22,885 nt of DNA from a virus: positions 1 through 22,885 of the IMG/VR virus record IMGVR_UViG_3300033149_004399. One strand, given 5' to 3'. Below the pieces are notes generated by a model, which was given only the letters and a program-made list of their open reading frames with translations, did no database searches and was not told where the DNA came from. The translations under genes were made by a program, and so were the position numbers. Positions 22,100 to 22,885 of the stretch are shown piece after piece (the first letter of the stretch is position 1; every line of letters starts with the position of its first letter).

Positions 22100-22132
22100 T
22101 TATACATACAATATGCTTGTGTTGGAGATGAA

Positions 22133-22171
22133 ATGATAAAAAACATAAGACAGGAAACGCTTGATGCCTGA
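22133..22171 (+). CDS. Possible 12-aa leader peptide
   Basis: ATG 22133 with GGAG 5 bases upstream opens a 12-codon frame (MIKNIRQETLDA) ending in TGA at 22169-22171. It overlaps the start of the next gene by 8 bases. It may couple or limit translation of that gene. At this length chance is possible. Confidence 0.35.
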   Translation: MIKNIRQETLDA

Positions 22172-22514
22172 TGACGCCGGCTATCCCACCCCTGACGAAC
22201 TTGAAGCCATTGCTTGTTGGGACGATCTAACGGTTGATGGCTTTGAGAAGCTGTTTGAGTATATTCAACAGCTTTGGTATTGGTCGTTTCCTTATATTGT
22301 TAAACATGATAGATGTCATTATGAGTTGCATACGGGCGGCTGGTCAGGCAATGAGGACATTATTTGCGCTATGCGGAATAATACTTTATTGTGGGCGTTA
22401 TCGTGGGAATGTGCGCGCAGGGGCGGACACTATTATTTTGATTTAGAACTCATGCCCGACGACTGCCATAACGCGCAAAACAAATGTTGGATAATTGAAT
22501 TATCCTATACATAA
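22164..22514 (+). CDS. 116-aa unknown acidic protein
   Basis: The start is taken as ATG 22164 (AGGA 8 bases upstream); a TTG sits directly before it. The protein is acidic and unusually rich in Trp and Cys (seven to eight Trp), for example FEYIQQLWYWSFPYIVKHD and LLWALSWECARRGGHYYFDL. There is no signal peptide or clear family. Its stop lies inside the palindrome at 22505-22522. Confidence 0.65.
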   Translation: MPDDAGYPTPDELEAIACWDDLTVDGFEKLFEYIQQLWYWSFPYIVKHDRCHYELHTGGWSGNEDIICAMRNNTLLWALSWECARRGGHYYFDLELMPDDCHNAQNKCWIIELSYT

Positions 22515-22523
22515 ATGTATAGA
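22495..22523 (+). promoter_or_regulatory. Promoter with palindromic operator before the methyltransferase
   Basis: TTGAAT (22495-22500), a 17-base spacer and TATAGA (22518-22523). A perfect 8-bp-arm palindrome, CTATACATAAATGTATAG (22505-22522), covers the spacer and most of the -10. This is a likely operator and differs from the leftward operator. The palindrome could alternatively be a weak terminator of the preceding gene, but it is AT-rich and no T-run follows. Confidence 0.6.
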
Positions 22524-22586
22524 ATAAATAAACTGTTAGAATAAAAGTGTAAAATTAAATGCGGTGCTACAAGAGGTGAAAAGGGC

Positions 22587-22885
22587 ATGAAACATGAAAT
22601 CTTAGCTCCAGGTATTGAAATCTATCAGGGCGATTGTTTAAATGTTTTAAAAACACTGCCTAATCAAAGCGTGGATTTGGTTTTAACAGACCCGGCTTAT
22701 GAAAGTATGATGAAATGGCAAGGCGTGGGTTCCACAGCAAGGATGGGAATGGGTGCGCCTGGCACAGACAGTGATGATTTAGAACATAAATGGTTTGATG
22801 TAATGTCGAATGATGATTTGCCAGACCTTATTCAACAAATCTATCGTGTGTTAAAAAACGAAAGACACTCATACATTATGTGCGA
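22587..22885 (+). CDS. DNA methyltransferase (DPAY type, C-terminus beyond window)
   Basis: ATG 22587 opens a frame that runs off the right edge (99 full codons visible). The N-terminus has GDCLNVLKTLPNQSVDLVLT followed by DPAY (Asp35-Tyr38), the catalytic motif of N6-adenine or N4-cytosine methyltransferases. GD (15-16) is placed as in phage DAM-like enzymes in which motif IV comes first. Upstream there is only a weak ribosome site, AAGGG, a few bases before the ATG. It probably protects phage DNA from restriction or marks it; the recognition domain is outside the window. Confidence 0.85.
   Translation, partial: MKHEILAPGIEIYQGDCLNVLKTLPNQSVDLVLTDPAYESMMKWQGVGSTARMGMGAPGTDSDDLEHKWFDVMSNDDLPDLIQQIYRVLKNERHSYIMC

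Noticed and set aside
22085-22110. TACAAT at 22107-22112 as a main promoter
   Set aside because: No acceptable -35 lies 16-18 bases upstream; the extended -10 TGTTATAAT is more likely.
1-22885. CRISPR arrays, tRNA genes, insertion sequences, integrase or attachment sites
   Set aside because: I looked for regularly spaced repeats, cloverleaf-like runs, transposase or recombinase motifs and long terminal repeats and saw none that I can support.

Overview
The window is part of a tailed double-stranded DNA phage or prophage. The architecture is siphovirus-like, because there is a long tape measure gene and no sheath or baseplate gene is visible. No host gene, rRNA or tRNA is visible, so the host cannot be named. 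Promoters are standard sigma70 type (TTGACA/TATAAT, 17-bp spacers) and Shine-Dalgarno sites are strong AGGAG types. The base composition looks moderately AT-rich by eye.

About 20.8 kb is one long leftward (minus-strand) late region. In transcription order (right to left) it holds: a small beta-rich protein, a holin-like membrane protein, a coiled-coil protein with a C-terminal membrane anchor, two small unknown genes, a ParB-like protein, small and large terminase, a portal with a MuF-like C-terminus, two accessory virion proteins (C1q/jelly-roll-like and Ig/BppU-like) and a 51-aa gene. The head operon proper follows: ChaB-protease with a nested in-frame scaffold, a decoration protein, the major capsid protein, a small basic protein, a parallel beta-helix protein, a head-tail connector, an HK97 gp10-like protein, an unknown gene, a major tail protein fused to an Asp-box beta-propeller, the tail assembly chaperone G with its frameshift extension T, the tape measure, and a tail-tip protein that runs off the left edge. 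Genes are mostly coupled by ATGA overlaps or gaps of a few bases.

The right 2 kb is a divergent rightward module: an HNH nuclease, a 57-aa gene, a 98-aa gene, a PD-(D/E)XK nuclease, an unknown 116-aa protein, and the start of a DPAY-type DNA methyltransferase that runs off the right edge.

The most interesting signal is regulatory. The two leftward promoters, 8 kb apart (20791-20819 and 12619-12647), carry the same 17-bp sequence TAGCACAAATGTTCTAA at the same place between -35 and -10. It looks like an operator of one repressor, related to but not identical with the GAAC-N4-GTTC LexA box. The second promoter fires into a leader that ends in a strong intrinsic terminator directly in front of the ribosome binding site of the protease/capsid operon, an arrangement that suggests attenuation or antitermination. 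Other layered coding includes a +1/-2 type frameshift between G and T and an internal scaffold start with a perfect AAGGAG site.
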